Made by a program: the position numbers and the translations under genes
From: Bacteroidota bacterium
Lineage (GTDB): Bacteria; Bacteroidota; Bacteroidia; Flavobacteriales; Flavobacteriaceae
Direction of reading: 5' to 3'
Assembly (NCBI GenBank): GCA_018267095.1
Contig: JAFDZC010000005.1
Coordinates: 124,001 to 188,000 of the forward strand
Length of the DNA stretch: 64,000 bases
Shown: piece by piece, positions 1 to 8,175 of the stretch
Numbering within the stretch: the first letter of the stretch is position 1
Layout: every line of letters starts with the position of its first letter
Notes under the pieces: generated by a model
What the model was told of the DNA's origin: nothing
The model's database searches: none
The model's input: the letters and a program-made list of their open reading frames with translations, nothing else

Positions 1-608
1 GCTAGTTGACCGGATGTGGCCGGAACTTCGGCTGAAATCAAGGCCAATCGCTCGGGAATTTCTAGGAAATAATCTGGAATAAATTGGTTTTCTATCAACC
101 AAGACAAAGGTTGTTGCGCGTCTTTGTTTTGCAACTCTTCGGCCACCAAAGCCGCAGCGCGCTCAATAGATTTGTATCCGGTGCAACGACAAATATTGCC
201 GTCAATGGCGCTGATGACTTCGTCGGTAGTGGATGCAGAACAAGTAAGTGCATATCCGCTAAGTGAATTCACGAATCCCGGTGTACAAAAACCGCATTGA
301 GTTCCGGAGCATTGCACCATGGCCTGTTGCACTTTGTTGAGTCCGTTGGGCAAATTGACGCCTTCAACGGTGACCACATGTTTTCCGTGAATGTTAGCCA
401 ACGGAGTCAAGCACGATGTAGCACTCATATAATTAACCGAACCTTCGGATGATGCACCAATTAAAACCGTACACGCACCACAATCGCCTTCGCGACAACC
501 AATCTTGGTTCCGCGCAGGTTTTGTTCATAGCGGATAAAATCGAGTAAAGTCGTGGCCGGATGCACCTCGGTCTGGATGAGTTCTTGATTGAGTAGAAAT
601 TGAATCAT
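1..608 (-). CDS. xdhA: Xanthine dehydrogenase small (FeS/FAD) subunit, N-terminal part, cut by window edge
   Basis: The minus-strand frame opens with ATG at 608 and is still open at base 1, so about 202 residues are seen. The first ~80 residues form a plant-type [2Fe-2S] ferredoxin domain with Cys38, Cys43, Cys46 and Cys66. A second [2Fe-2S] helical domain follows, with the pairs Cys105/Cys108 and Cys140/Cys142 (QCGFCTPG and CRCTGY motifs). This double cluster is typical of the electron-transfer subunit of xanthine dehydrogenase and related molybdenum hydroxylases. The proline-rich linker near residue 175 (IPDYFLEIPERL) suggests an FAD domain follows outside the window. It starts 7 bases after the guanine deaminase stop codon. 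Guanine deaminase makes xanthine, the expected substrate, so the two are probably one purine-catabolic operon. Confidence 0.9.
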   Translation of the reverse strand, partial: MIQFLLNQELIQTEVHPATTLLDFIRYEQNLRGTKIGCREGDCGACTVLIGASSEGSVNYMSATSCLTPLANIHGKHVVTVEGVNLPNGLNKVQQAMVQCSGTQCGFCTPGFVNSLSGYALTCSASTTDEVISAIDGNICRCTGYKSIERAAALVAEELQNKDAQQPLSWLIENQFIPDYFLEIPERLALISAEVPATSGQL

Positions 609-615
609 ACTGGTT

Positions 616-1095
616 TTAGTATTCTATTTTGTCTTGGCTTGAGGCCCACAAACGGAAAGCTTCCAAGGCTTCTTCGCGCATGAATTGTTCGGTTACCAAT
701 TTGCGGTTGGCATACGGAAGTTCTAGCTCTTCATAGATGAATTGATCATCAAAATTGATATCGGCCGCATCTTTTTTGGTATTGGCAAAATACATTTTAT
801 CAGGTCTGGCCCAGTAAATCGCGCCCAAACACATCGGGCAAGGTTCGCAACTGGTGTAGATTTCGCAACCGTCTAATTGAAAAGTGCCTAGTTCTTTACA
901 GGCATTTCGGATGGCCACCACCTCGGCATGGGCTGTGGGATCGTTGGTAGAGGTAACGCCGTTGGCTCCGCGGGCGATGATTTTTCCGTCTTTGACGATG
1001 ACCGCGCCAAACGGACCTCCGTTGCCACTTTTTACATTTTCAATTGACAGGCGAATGGCTTCCTGCATAAACTCGGTTTGTTTGTCTAAACACAT
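616..1095 (-). CDS. guaD: Guanine deaminase, CDA superfamily
   Basis: A 159-residue protein of the cytidine deaminase fold. The zinc site is visible: His56 and the catalytic Glu58 in the HAE motif, then Cys86 and Cys89 in EPCPMC. Length, the GPFGAVIVKDG stretch near residues 27-38 and the C-terminal aromatic tail (ending KIEY) fit small bacterial guanine deaminases of the Bacillus subtilis GuaD type rather than TadA tRNA deaminases. The predicted reaction is guanine + water to xanthine + ammonia in the cytoplasm. The next gene on the same strand, 7 bases on, is the xanthine dehydrogenase FeS subunit, which supports purine degradation. A TadA-like role is the main alternative. The ATG at 1095 lacks a Shine-Dalgarno sequence, as is usual for this phylum. 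Confidence 0.85.
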   Translation of the reverse strand: MCLDKQTEFMQEAIRLSIENVKSGNGGPFGAVIVKDGKIIARGANGVTSTNDPTAHAEVVAIRNACKELGTFQLDGCEIYTSCEPCPMCLGAIYWARPDKMYFANTKKDAADINFDDQFIYEELELPYANRKLVTEQFMREEALEAFRLWASSQDKIEY

Positions 1096-1260
1096 AAAAA
1101 TTAATTTGGGGTAAATATAAATAAAAGTTGATTTGACGATTCATAAGTGTTGATAGAAATAGCCGGATAATGAGTTTAGGAAGTTGAGAAGTTTAGCGAG
1201 AAGGTTTATGAATTGACAACCGACAACATAAAACATCAGCTTCTGATTGAAGCCTATGTT

Positions 1261-1337
1261 TCTGTGAGCGGCTTGCGTGAGCGATTGAAGCTAAGTGCCG
1301 CGCACTGCGAAAAGCGCGACCCGCAGGGACACGCCCA
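1261..1337 (-). repeat. Dispersed repeat R1, copy A (subfamily 1)
   Basis: Read on the minus strand this begins GGGCGTGTCC and ends CGCTCACGCA followed by a short tail. It is nearly the same as 12117-12188 and shares both ends with the copies at 51804 and 53460, which have a different middle. A run of CCGAC-type words (about 1341-1378) adjoins it, as at copy B. No coding potential is apparent; the reading frame across it has no recognisable domain. Confidence 0.75.
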
Positions 1338-1386
1338 AATAATAACCAACCGATGACTGAAGACCGACGACTGACAGCTCAAAATT

Positions 1387-1406
1387 GTCGAATATATTCT
1401 ACAAAA
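1387..1406 (+). promoter_or_regulatory. Motif shared by both flanks of the two-component system
   Basis: The sequence fits GTCGAANNNATTCTACAAAA. The same 20-mer, matching at 17 of 20 positions, occurs at 3999-4018 just after the response regulator. It lies about 125 bases before the kinase start and overlaps a GAATATATTC palindrome. A response-regulator binding site is an inference only. Confidence 0.35.
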
Positions 1407-1531
1407 ACTAAGGAAATATATTACGGATTTATTGATTGCTTCCTGTATTTTTGTCGATAGATAATCATTTGAGATTGTTTGACAACTGCCCCACCATCTA
1501 CCCTGCTGCTGATTGTTGAAAATCAAATAGA

Positions 1532-3268
1532 TTGTTATTGAAATCGTTTTTTACTAAGCCCCTCGAATTTCGCCACCGAAAAGTGGTGCATTATACTTTA
1601 TTGGCGTGTATGCTACTATTGCAGTTATTGGCTGTGGTGGTTTGGTATCAGGAAACCTATGGCGCAAAGAAAACCCGGCGCGCCTTTGACCATTGGACAC
1701 AAGCCAATGCCGTGAATCGTTGGACTGATCAATTGATTGCGGCTTTATTTGATGCGCAACTGCATTTTCACAACTATACCGAGCACGGAACAGCCGAATC
1801 GCTCAAAGCTTATCGCCAATCGTTATCGGTAGCCGCGCAAGCCAGCGACAGCCTGAAGTTGGCTCCAAAAAAACTGGATGATTTTGCCGCGGTGGTGAGT
1901 CAACAAAAGCAAACGCAAGCCTTTATTGAATCGCTCAAAAAGCAAATTGACGATCAGTTATCACAGCAAACTTCAGAAAAAAAATTGGGGAACACCGCGC
2001 CTTTTGAACTCTCAAGTCTGAGTTATAAAAAAATACTCGACAGCATCAAAACCAATACGGTAATTACCGTGGATAAAATCAATCGAAAAGGTTTGTTGGC
2101 CCGTCTTGCCGCTGCGTTTTCGGGGAAGATGCAAATTCAGAAAGAACAACTCAAAACGGTCATCACGATGAAATACAAAGACAAAGTCGTGACCGGAACC
2201 ATCGAGGATTTACTCAAAAGCATCATTGAACAAAGCAATCAGTATTACCGAAAAGAATTCAACAAGCTGCGCAAATCATTTCAACAGATGCATGCGCGCG
2301 ATGCGCAGTTGGCCCAATTCAATACGCAATTGCTCTTGCAAAGTCAGCAATTTCTGCCCGCATATGCCCAAGCAATCAAACACTACCAACAACTAAAAGA
2401 AGATGAGTTTAAATCGCGTTACCAAACCGGAAAAGTGGTAAAAAGCATAGCCTTGGTGATGATTATTCTGCTGATGTTGGTGATATCGGCAATTCTTTTT
2501 GGCTACACGCGACTGACTTATGCGTATGAAGAGCGTTTGCAAGAAGCCCAAGAAAAAATCAAGCAAAACCTGAAGTTCAAAGATCGCATGATGGGTATGA
2601 TTAGTCATGAAATCAGATCGCCGTTGAGTTTGTTGGCGATCTACAGCCGCAAAGTCAAAAATACAACCACTGAACCCGACGTCAAAGCCACTTTTGAATC
2701 GATTGATTTCACGACGCAATCGCTGTTGTTGCTTTCGCATCAATTATTGGCCTATTCGCAAGAAGACGCGCAACATCTGAGTTTAAAAAATCAAAACTTC
2801 AAGCTCAAAGAAGAGATTTCTCGGATTTTATCAGCCTTGACGGATTTGGCGCAGAGCAACGAAAACAAACTCAAAACAACAATTGACATAGACGAATCAT
2901 TTGAAGTTTGTGCCGACATCGGTCGCATTCACCAATTGTTCTATAATATTGTAGGAAACGCCAATAAGTTTACACGCAACGGAACGATTGAAGTGGTGGT
3001 GATGGCTGGTGTGATTTCAGAATATGAAGTAAACTTGCAAGCCATCGTTCGCGACAACGGAGCCGGAATCAGCCCGGAAGAACTCGAACATATTTTTGAG
3101 CCTTATTATCAGGGAAGCGCCTCGGGGCAAAGCATGAATAGCGGTGTTGGCCTAGGCTTGAATTTGTGCAAAGAAATCGTAGAATTGTTTGATGGCGAAA
3201 TCCAGGTTGAAAGCACTCAAGGCAGCGGAACAACCGTAAGTTTTAGAATCATCTTGAGTCAGGCTTAA
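1532..3268 (+). CDS. Membrane sensor histidine kinase
   Basis: 578 residues. There is a first membrane segment at about residues 20-39, a long helical, Gln/Lys-rich extracytoplasmic region, and a second membrane segment at about 305-326. A coiled linker leads to the dimerisation domain with phospho-acceptor His359 (SHEIRSP). The ATPase domain follows: N box near residue 470 (FYNIVGNANKF), G1 near 508 (DNGAGIS) and G2 near 538 (GVGLGLNL). The protein ends there, so it is not a hybrid kinase. The sensor region matches no domain I can name. The frame has no ATG before the first membrane segment; TTG at 1532 or 1538 is the likely start, which is less certain than the rest. The response regulator follows 34 bases on and is the expected partner. 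Confidence 0.85.
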   Translation: MLLKSFFTKPLEFRHRKVVHYTLLACMLLLQLLAVVVWYQETYGAKKTRRAFDHWTQANAVNRWTDQLIAALFDAQLHFHNYTEHGTAESLKAYRQSLSVAAQASDSLKLAPKKLDDFAAVVSQQKQTQAFIESLKKQIDDQLSQQTSEKKLGNTAPFELSSLSYKKILDSIKTNTVITVDKINRKGLLARLAAAFSGKMQIQKEQLKTVITMKYKDKVVTGTIEDLLKSIIEQSNQYYRKEFNKLRKSFQQMHARDAQLAQFNTQLLLQSQQFLPAYAQAIKHYQQLKEDEFKSRYQTGKVVKSIALVMIILLMLVISAILFGYTRLTYAYEERLQEAQEKIKQNLKFKDRMMGMISHEIRSPLSLLAIYSRKVKNTTTEPDVKATFESIDFTTQSLLLLSHQLLAYSQEDAQHLSLKNQNFKLKEEISRILSALTDLAQSNENKLKTTIDIDESFEVCADIGRIHQLFYNIVGNANKFTRNGTIEVVVMAGVISEYEVNLQAIVRDNGAGISPEELEHIFEPYYQGSASGQSMNSGVGLGLNLCKEIVELFDGEIQVESTQGSGTTVSFRIILSQA

Positions 3269-3302
3269 ACCCGATTCGTTGAATTAATTAAATCATTTGC
3301 TT

Positions 3303-3956
3303 ATGACACCACCACAAAAAAACAAACCGGGACGATATACTTTTCTGATTGCCGACGACCATATGGTGGTAAGACAAGGGGTGGCCATGGTACTCAAAGA
3401 TCTGTTTTTTAATGCCAACATCCATCAGGCAGGCAGCATCAAAGAGACCATTAAAATGGTTCACGAACATACGATTGATTTGCTGATTCTCGATATTCAT
3501 TTCCCGGACAGTCATAGTTTGAATTTGATTGGCGAGCTCAAAGAATTACAGCCCAATTTAAAGATTCTGGTTTTTTCGGCATACGATGAAAACCTATACG
3601 CGCTGCGTTATCTGAATGCCGGTGCTTCGGGTTATTTGAACAAAGCTTGCACCGAGGACGAAATGAAACAAGCGCTGCAAAGCATGGTTGTATCGGGCAA
3701 ATATATCACCCAAAACATCAAAGACAAAATTCTCGATTCATACATCTCTAAAAAACCACTCAATCCGCTCGAGCAATTGTCCGATCGCGAAATTGAAGTG
3801 GCGCGTTTGCTGATTAAAGGTTATGGCAACATGGAGATTTCAGAAGCGCTGGGCATCAAAAAATCGACGGTGAGTACCTTTAAAAATCGCATCTTTGAAA
3901 AATTGGCTATCAACAACTTAGCTGATTTGATTGATATGTTTCAGTTGTATCAGTAA
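3303..3956 (+). CDS. LuxR/NarL-family response regulator
   Basis: 217 residues from the ATG at 3303; a TTG two codons earlier is a poorer start. The receiver domain has the acidic pair Asp18-Asp19, phospho-acceptor Asp64 (LILDIHFPD) and a Ser/Ala switch region (VFSAYDEN). The C-terminal LuxR-type helix-turn-helix spans about residues 153-212, with the signature LSDREIEVARLLIKG and recognition helix ISEALGIKKSTVSTFKNRIF. It presumably receives phosphate from the adjacent kinase and controls transcription. Targets are not evident, but a sequence motif shared between the promoter side of the kinase gene and the region just after this gene could be an autoregulatory site. Confidence 0.88.
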   Translation: MTPPQKNKPGRYTFLIADDHMVVRQGVAMVLKDLFFNANIHQAGSIKETIKMVHEHTIDLLILDIHFPDSHSLNLIGELKELQPNLKILVFSAYDENLYALRYLNAGASGYLNKACTEDEMKQALQSMVVSGKYITQNIKDKILDSYISKKPLNPLEQLSDREIEVARLLIKGYGNMEISEALGIKKSTVSTFKNRIFEKLAINNLADLIDMFQLYQ

Positions 3957-4404
3957 TCGCCGCGAAGCATTATAAATACTGGCTTTTTAATTTATACTGT
4001 CGAAATCATTCTACAAAATTCAACCTTCAATTCTACAAAATTCAGCGATGGGTTGGCTTAGATTTGCTCTAGTAATCAGTTGCACCGCTTTGGTAAAATT
4101 GGTTCTAGTAAAGTGTTGTACCTAAATATCCTGTGGGACGGCTTAATCCCATAAAAAAGCAATTCTGTGGGATTTTTAGGGAAACATCTTCTGGCCAAAA
4201 CCAAAATGATATAACTATTGCTGTTTTTGTTTTACTCGTGTTGATTGACAATTTGGGCTCGTATGAAACTCGCAAGCAGTCAGAAATGAACTGACTTGAG
4301 TAATAATCATCCTTTTGTTTAGAGGGTTTAACGGGGTATGTTTTGGGTTCCGTACCGACGGCCCATTTTGTTAATCACAATTATGAAGAGGTATTGTATC
4401 ATTT
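3957..4404. other. Intergenic region after the response regulator
   Basis: A 448-base gap. Apart from the direct repeats at its left end, it shows only a weak inverted repeat around 4133-4152 (TGGGA/TCCCA) with a partial echo at 4167-4172. No open frame with a recognisable product, no tRNA-like fold and no clear promoter were seen. Confidence 0.5.
3999..4044 (+). repeat. Direct repeat with 22-bp period after the response regulator
   Basis: The 15-mer ATTCTACAAAATTCA occurs at 4008-4022 and again at 4030-4044, 22 bp apart. That is close to two helical turns, so both would lie on the same face of the DNA. The first copy is part of the 20-bp motif also found at 1387-1406. It could be a pair of protein-binding sites. 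Confidence 0.5.
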
Positions 4405-4764
4405 ATGATGGATCATATTAATCAACTCATTGAGCTTAACCTACGCTTTTTATATGAACACCCGCATCAGAAGGCGGATTTCAAAGAATTAATTCTTTGG
4501 AACAAACTTCCGTCGACTGATGCTCAGGTGCTCGCTGAAATCATGGTGCTCAAAAACTTGATTAAAACGGTTGACCAGCAACAATTTCAACTGACGCAGC
4601 ACGGACAACAAATATGCAAAGACGGCGGATGGCTGATGTATACGAAACAAGTTCGCCAACAAAAAAATACGCCGGTGGTTTCGCTCAAAAAATCTGAAGA
4701 GAAGAACGCTTCGCGCTTTGGCAAGCTCATCAAAAAGTTAGGCGATGCCTTGAGCAAAAGCTGA
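4405..4764 (+). CDS. Hypothetical protein, possibly winged-helix-like
   Basis: 119 residues that I do not recognise. The start is ATG ATG at 4405/4408. Residues 1-75 look like a small helical domain, with alternating helices (IELNLRFLYEHP, DAQVLAEIMVLKNLIKT) and a short beta-like segment (QQFQLTQHGQQIC), an arrangement seen in winged helices. The tail from about residue 80 is Lys/Ser-rich and basic. There is no signal peptide or membrane segment. It stands alone between the two-component system and an acetyltransferase gene, with long flanks, so context gives no function. Confidence 0.6.
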   Translation: MMDHINQLIELNLRFLYEHPHQKADFKELILWNKLPSTDAQVLAEIMVLKNLIKTVDQQQFQLTQHGQQICKDGGWLMYTKQVRQQKNTPVVSLKKSEEKNASRFGKLIKKLGDALSKS

Positions 4765-4837
4765 GTTTTTATTTAGCAAGCAACATCTGACTGCCAAATG
4801 CTGAAAATTACTACATTCGTTCATCGAGAAATCACGC

Positions 4838-5317
4838 ATGAACTCTATCAACTCAACCCTCAAAATCAGGCTGGCAACCGCTGCCGATGCACATAAAATC
4901 AGTCAATTGATTGCCCAAAACGCGCAATTGCTTTTGAAACCGCATTACAGCGAACTCCAACTCAAAACATTTTTGCAGTATTACGAAACTGAAGTAATCC
5001 TCGAAAAAATGACCCGGCAAACCGTATTTTGCGCTGAAATCAATGGTGAAATCGTCGGAACGATTGCACTTGAAGGCAAATTTGTCATGGGGTTTTATAC
5101 CCAAACCGATAAAATTGGTCTTGGCATCGGAACCTCGCTTTTAAAACATCTAGAAAATTATGCCCAATCACAAGGCTTGTCAAAACTTTGGCTTTCGGCC
5201 TCGCCGATTGGCGTTCAATTTTATCAAAACCGAGGTTGGGTCAAAGTAAAAGATTTTGTTGTTGACTACATGGGCGTTGGTTTTGAAGAAACTTTGATGC
5301 TCAAAAAATTAATTTAA
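4838..5317 (+). CDS. GNAT-family N-acetyltransferase
   Basis: 159 residues. The N-terminus IRLATAADAHKISQLIAQN is the usual first strand and helix of GNAT enzymes. The central strands VFCAEINGEIVGTIALEG lead to the acetyl-CoA pyrophosphate-binding loop, here in the form KIGLGIGTSLLKHLENYAQSQG (Q/R-x-x-G-x-G/A type). The C-terminal half (LWLSASPIGVQFYQNRGWVKV) carries the FYQNRGW segment common to the fold. It transfers acetyl from acetyl-CoA to an amine, but the acceptor cannot be told from sequence. The gene begins 73 bases after the preceding unknown gene and 49 bases before the SGNH hydrolase, so shared transcription is possible but unproven. Confidence 0.8.
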   Translation: MNSINSTLKIRLATAADAHKISQLIAQNAQLLLKPHYSELQLKTFLQYYETEVILEKMTRQTVFCAEINGEIVGTIALEGKFVMGFYTQTDKIGLGIGTSLLKHLENYAQSQGLSKLWLSASPIGVQFYQNRGWVKVKDFVVDYMGVGFEETLMLKKLI

Positions 5318-5366
5318 TTTACCAATCAATTTCATTACTTTACAGAAATCATAAAATTAAATTCAG

Positions 5367-6035
5367 ATGAAAAAAATAGTCGCTTTGCTGTTGTATGGTT
5401 TCGCCGCTTCCGGACAAATCAATGCAGTTGATTTTGCCAATTTCAAAAAATATGAATCCCAAAATAAAGCTCTCATGAATGAATCGACGACCAGCCATCA
5501 CATTGTCTTGATGGGCGATTCTATTACCGAAGGTTGGATCAACAGCGATGCAGATTTTTTTGCTCAAAATCAGTTAATCGATCGGGGAATTTCAGGGCAA
5601 ACTACCGCGCAAATGTTGCTCAGATTCCGAAATGATGTGATTGATTTAAAACCCAAAACTGTGGTCATTTTGGCGGGCATTAATGACATTGCCGAAAACA
5701 CCGGAGCCATAAGCGTGGAGCAAATATTTTCAAATATAAAATCGATGTGTGATCTGGCGCGCGCCAACCAAATAAAAGTAGTTTTGTGTACCGTTTTGCC
5801 AGCGGCTCAATTTCCGTGGCGACCGCAAATCAATCCAATTGAAAAAGTCTTGGCAATCAATGAAATGATTCGCAACTATGCCCAGCAAGAAAAAATATCT
5901 TTGGTGGATTATTTCTCAGCGATGAAAGATTGGCAAAACGGTTTGCCTAAAATTTACTCTGAAGATGGCGTTCATCCAAACAAAGAAGGTTATGAAGTGA
6001 TGAAAGGTTTGTTGTTAGAAAAACTTAAAAATTAA
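5367..6035 (+). CDS. Secreted SGNH/GDSL-type esterase or lipase
   Basis: 222 residues with a short hydrophobic N-terminus (MKKIVALLLYGFAAS) that reads as a signal peptide. All SGNH blocks are visible: block I GDSITEG with nucleophile Ser52, block II Gly near 74 (DRGISGQTT), block III GINDI with Asn106, and block V DGVHP with Asp200 and His203 completing the triad. Members hydrolyse acyl or acetyl esters of lipids, polysaccharides or peptidoglycan. The TesA/PAF-acetylhydrolase-like spacing does not fix the substrate. Export places it in the periplasm or outside. Confidence 0.85.
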   Translation: MKKIVALLLYGFAASGQINAVDFANFKKYESQNKALMNESTTSHHIVLMGDSITEGWINSDADFFAQNQLIDRGISGQTTAQMLLRFRNDVIDLKPKTVVILAGINDIAENTGAISVEQIFSNIKSMCDLARANQIKVVLCTVLPAAQFPWRPQINPIEKVLAINEMIRNYAQQEKISLVDYFSAMKDWQNGLPKIYSEDGVHPNKEGYEVMKGLLLEKLKN

Positions 6036-6075
6036 ATTCAAATATTTAATAATCAATACTTTTAGATTAAAAGTT

Positions 6076-6083
6076 TATATTTG
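6076..6083 (+). promoter_or_regulatory. TANNTTTG -7 element before the BNR-like secreted protein
   Basis: TATATTTG lies 25 bases before the ATG at 6109 and matches the Bacteroidota primary-sigma -7 consensus. No convincing TTG/TTTG -33 box was found at the usual distance. Confidence 0.45.
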
Positions 6084-6108
6084 AATCAAACAATTAAATT
6101 ATCAGCCT

Positions 6109-7347
6109 ATGAAAAAATTACTACTTCTCTTCGTTTTAACTTTCGTTCTGCCGGCCTATAGTCAATGGGAGCCACAACAATCAGGCGTAACAACCTCGCT
6201 CAATGATGTTTATTGTATTTCTGAGAATACAGTGGTCATTGTGGGTGATTCGGGAACCATTCTCAAAACAACTGACGGCGGTGAACATTGGATATCTAAA
6301 ATTTCATCAATTACAGAACACATTATAAAGGTTCAATTTGTGAATGCAAATGTCGGTTATGCCATCACTTCAGCGGGCACTGTTTTAAAAACTTCCGATG
6401 GCGGCGAGACTTGGTCATCTCGGGCTAATAGCATTTCAAACTACAACTCTAACCTTTCGTGTGTAAACGAAAACACCCTTTTTGTTTCAAACGGTACTCT
6501 ATTAAAATCTACTGATGGAGGTCAAACCTTTACAACCATAACAACTCCAGCCAATGTCCGGTTGATACAGTTTTTTAACGAGCAAGTTGGATATATTTCT
6601 TGTGATAGTGGTTTTTATAAAACTACCGATGGTGGAGCAACCTGGGCTAATTTGGTGAGCAATTCAAACTATGATTCTATCTTTTTTATCAATGAAAATA
6701 TTGGCTTTCTGGCAAATTACAACGGATATTCTAAAACAACCGATGGCGGACAAACTTTTACAGAATTTCCGATTGAATCTGGGGTTTACCAACACGGATT
6801 TGTTTCTGACATTTTTGCAACGAATGAAAACACAGTTTGGGATACCAATACAGTCATGATGCTATGTTGGTGTACTTATTATTGTATTTCAAAGTTAGAT
6901 TGGAATGTTGGTGCTGAAAAACCTTTTAGCAGTAGCTGTGAAGATTTTCCAAATGAATATGACCAATATAAAGCAATCCATTTTGCTAATGAAACAACCG
7001 GCTACATCGTAGGATTTTCTTCGTCTTCAATGTCACCTCCTACAGGCATCATTTACAAAAACACCACCGGAACCATGCCTTCAATGGGTATTACAAAAAA
7101 TCAAAAAGATATTTTTACGATTTATCCAAATCCGGCGCAAGACAACATTCACTTATCGTTTGAAAAAGTTAGTTCGAGTAATGTTTCAGTAGAAATTGTG
7201 GATGGTTTAGGACAAACTGTTTTGAAACAAGAATATGCAACTGCAGCATCCATCAGCATCAATACGCAAAGTTTTGCTAAAGGAGTTTATTTCTTGACCG
7301 TTGACGATCATCAAAACAAACAAACTCAAAAGATTATTATTTACTGA
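6109..7347 (+). CDS. T9SS-secreted BNR/Ycf48-like repeat protein
   Basis: 412 residues. A signal peptide (residues 1-18) is followed by at least five repeats of about 40 residues containing K-T-[TS]-D-G-G-x-[TH]-[WF]. These resemble the Asp-box/Ycf48 beta-propeller repeats of secreted sialidase-like proteins. The last ~75 residues start with IFTIYPNPAQDNIHLSF and end in a KIIIY strand, a type A sorting domain recognised by the type IX secretion system, which exports the protein across the outer membrane and removes the tag. No catalytic residues are evident, so an adhesin or binding role is more likely than an enzyme. Base composition is more A+T-rich by eye than in nearby housekeeping genes. 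Confidence 0.82.
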   Translation: MKKLLLLFVLTFVLPAYSQWEPQQSGVTTSLNDVYCISENTVVIVGDSGTILKTTDGGEHWISKISSITEHIIKVQFVNANVGYAITSAGTVLKTSDGGETWSSRANSISNYNSNLSCVNENTLFVSNGTLLKSTDGGQTFTTITTPANVRLIQFFNEQVGYISCDSGFYKTTDGGATWANLVSNSNYDSIFFINENIGFLANYNGYSKTTDGGQTFTEFPIESGVYQHGFVSDIFATNENTVWDTNTVMMLCWCTYYCISKLDWNVGAEKPFSSSCEDFPNEYDQYKAIHFANETTGYIVGFSSSSMSPPTGIIYKNTTGTMPSMGITKNQKDIFTIYPNPAQDNIHLSFEKVSSSNVSVEIVDGLGQTVLKQEYATAASISINTQSFAKGVYFLTVDDHQNKQTQKIIIY

Positions 7348-7348
7348 T

Positions 7349-7972
7349 ATGCGTCAAGCTTTTCTCGGAATATGGCTGATTATTTTATCCGTCAGTTGTG
7401 CTCATAAAGAAAACTTCAACATCGCTTGGACCCGCGAACAAGCGCCCGAGCATTTCACCGCCAAATTTGAAACCATAAAAGGTGATTTTGAAGTTGAAGT
7501 TACCCGAAAATTATCGCCCAAAGCTGCCGATCGTTTTTATCAATTAGTCAAGCATCAATATTTTGACGACGGAATTTTTTACCGCGTTGTTCCGGGATTT
7601 GTCGCGCAATTTGGCAATACAGATGCCTCTTTGATGGAACATTGGCGCGCCGTGAAAATTCCAGACGAGCCGGTGATTTCAGGCAACCAAAAAGGTTCGA
7701 TGAGTTTTGCGCGTGCCGGAAAAGAAACCCGCGATTTAGAGCTTTTCATCAATCTGAATGACAACGCTGTTTTAGATACTTTGCCATTTGAAGGGGTAAA
7801 AGGTTTTCCGTCATTTGGTCGTGTTACACGCGGCATGGATGTCGTTGAAAAACTCTATTCCGGCTATGCTGAAAGTACGATGGATGATCCGGATATGTAC
7901 ACCAATCGGGCGGTTTTCTATCAAAAATACCCAAAACTCGATTTGATAAAAAAAGCTTATTTAATAGAATAA
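7349..7972 (+). CDS. Lipoprotein cyclophilin-type peptidyl-prolyl isomerase
   Basis: 207 residues from the ATG at 7349, one base after the previous stop. A longer frame would overlap the previous gene, and this start yields a clear lipoprotein signal (LSVSC, lipidated Cys19). The body is a compact cyclophilin domain: FETIKGDFEVEV, RFYQLVKHQYFDDGIFYRVVPGFVAQFG (with the catalytic Arg and the Phe/Gln pocket), then GSMSFARAG and a degenerate SQFFI-type motif LELFINLNDN, and FPSFGRVTRGMDVVEKL. It accelerates proline isomerisation in exported proteins, probably at the periplasmic face or outer membrane. Some members of this short lipoprotein class are weak or non-catalytic. Confidence 0.82.
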   Translation: MRQAFLGIWLIILSVSCAHKENFNIAWTREQAPEHFTAKFETIKGDFEVEVTRKLSPKAADRFYQLVKHQYFDDGIFYRVVPGFVAQFGNTDASLMEHWRAVKIPDEPVISGNQKGSMSFARAGKETRDLELFINLNDNAVLDTLPFEGVKGFPSFGRVTRGMDVVEKLYSGYAESTMDDPDMYTNRAVFYQKYPKLDLIKKAYLIE

Positions 7973-8094
7973 GTCTAGGGCTAACCTCGCAACTGACTTG
8001 ATTTCAATCAACTTAAAAAATCATCAGAAAAACGGCTATAATTTGTTTCAAATTAAATTGTCGGGTGTTTTTATTTCTATAAATTGCCGCTGTT

Positions 8095-8129
8095 TTAAAA
8101 ATACTTCAAAAACAAAGCTGTATTTTTAA
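8095..8129 (+). other. AT-rich hairpin before the PLP lyase gene
   Basis: TTAAAAATAC at 8095-8104 is perfectly complementary to GTATTTTTAA at 8120-8129, with a 15-nt loop. It ends 46 bases before the ATG at 8176. There is no following T-run, so it is not an ordinary terminator. I could not match it to a SAM riboswitch or another known leader. Confidence 0.4.
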
Positions 8130-8175
8130 GAATTGAACAATTTATTGATATTCAAACTCACTAAACCCAGAAATA

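Larger units (their letters stand above)
1096..1531. other. Intergenic region between guaD and the sensor kinase
   Basis: This 436-base gap between divergent genes holds repeat R1 copy A, an adjoining degenerate CCGAC-word run, and a 20-bp motif at 1387-1406 that recurs after the response regulator gene. No convincing gene or RNA is visible. No clear TANNTTTG element was found before either flanking gene. Confidence 0.6.

Noticed and set aside
1254-1526. Open frame across the guaD-kinase gap
   Set aside because: It runs over repeat R1 and low-complexity words, has no homology-like domain, and reads like a chance frame.
4133-4175. Possible terminator or RNA in the 3957-4404 gap
   Set aside because: The TGGGA/TCCCA pairing is short, and no T-run or conserved loop follows.
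7973-8175. SAM riboswitch before the PLP enzyme
   Set aside because: No GAGGGA-type core or pseudoknot pattern is visible; only the AT-rich hairpin was kept.
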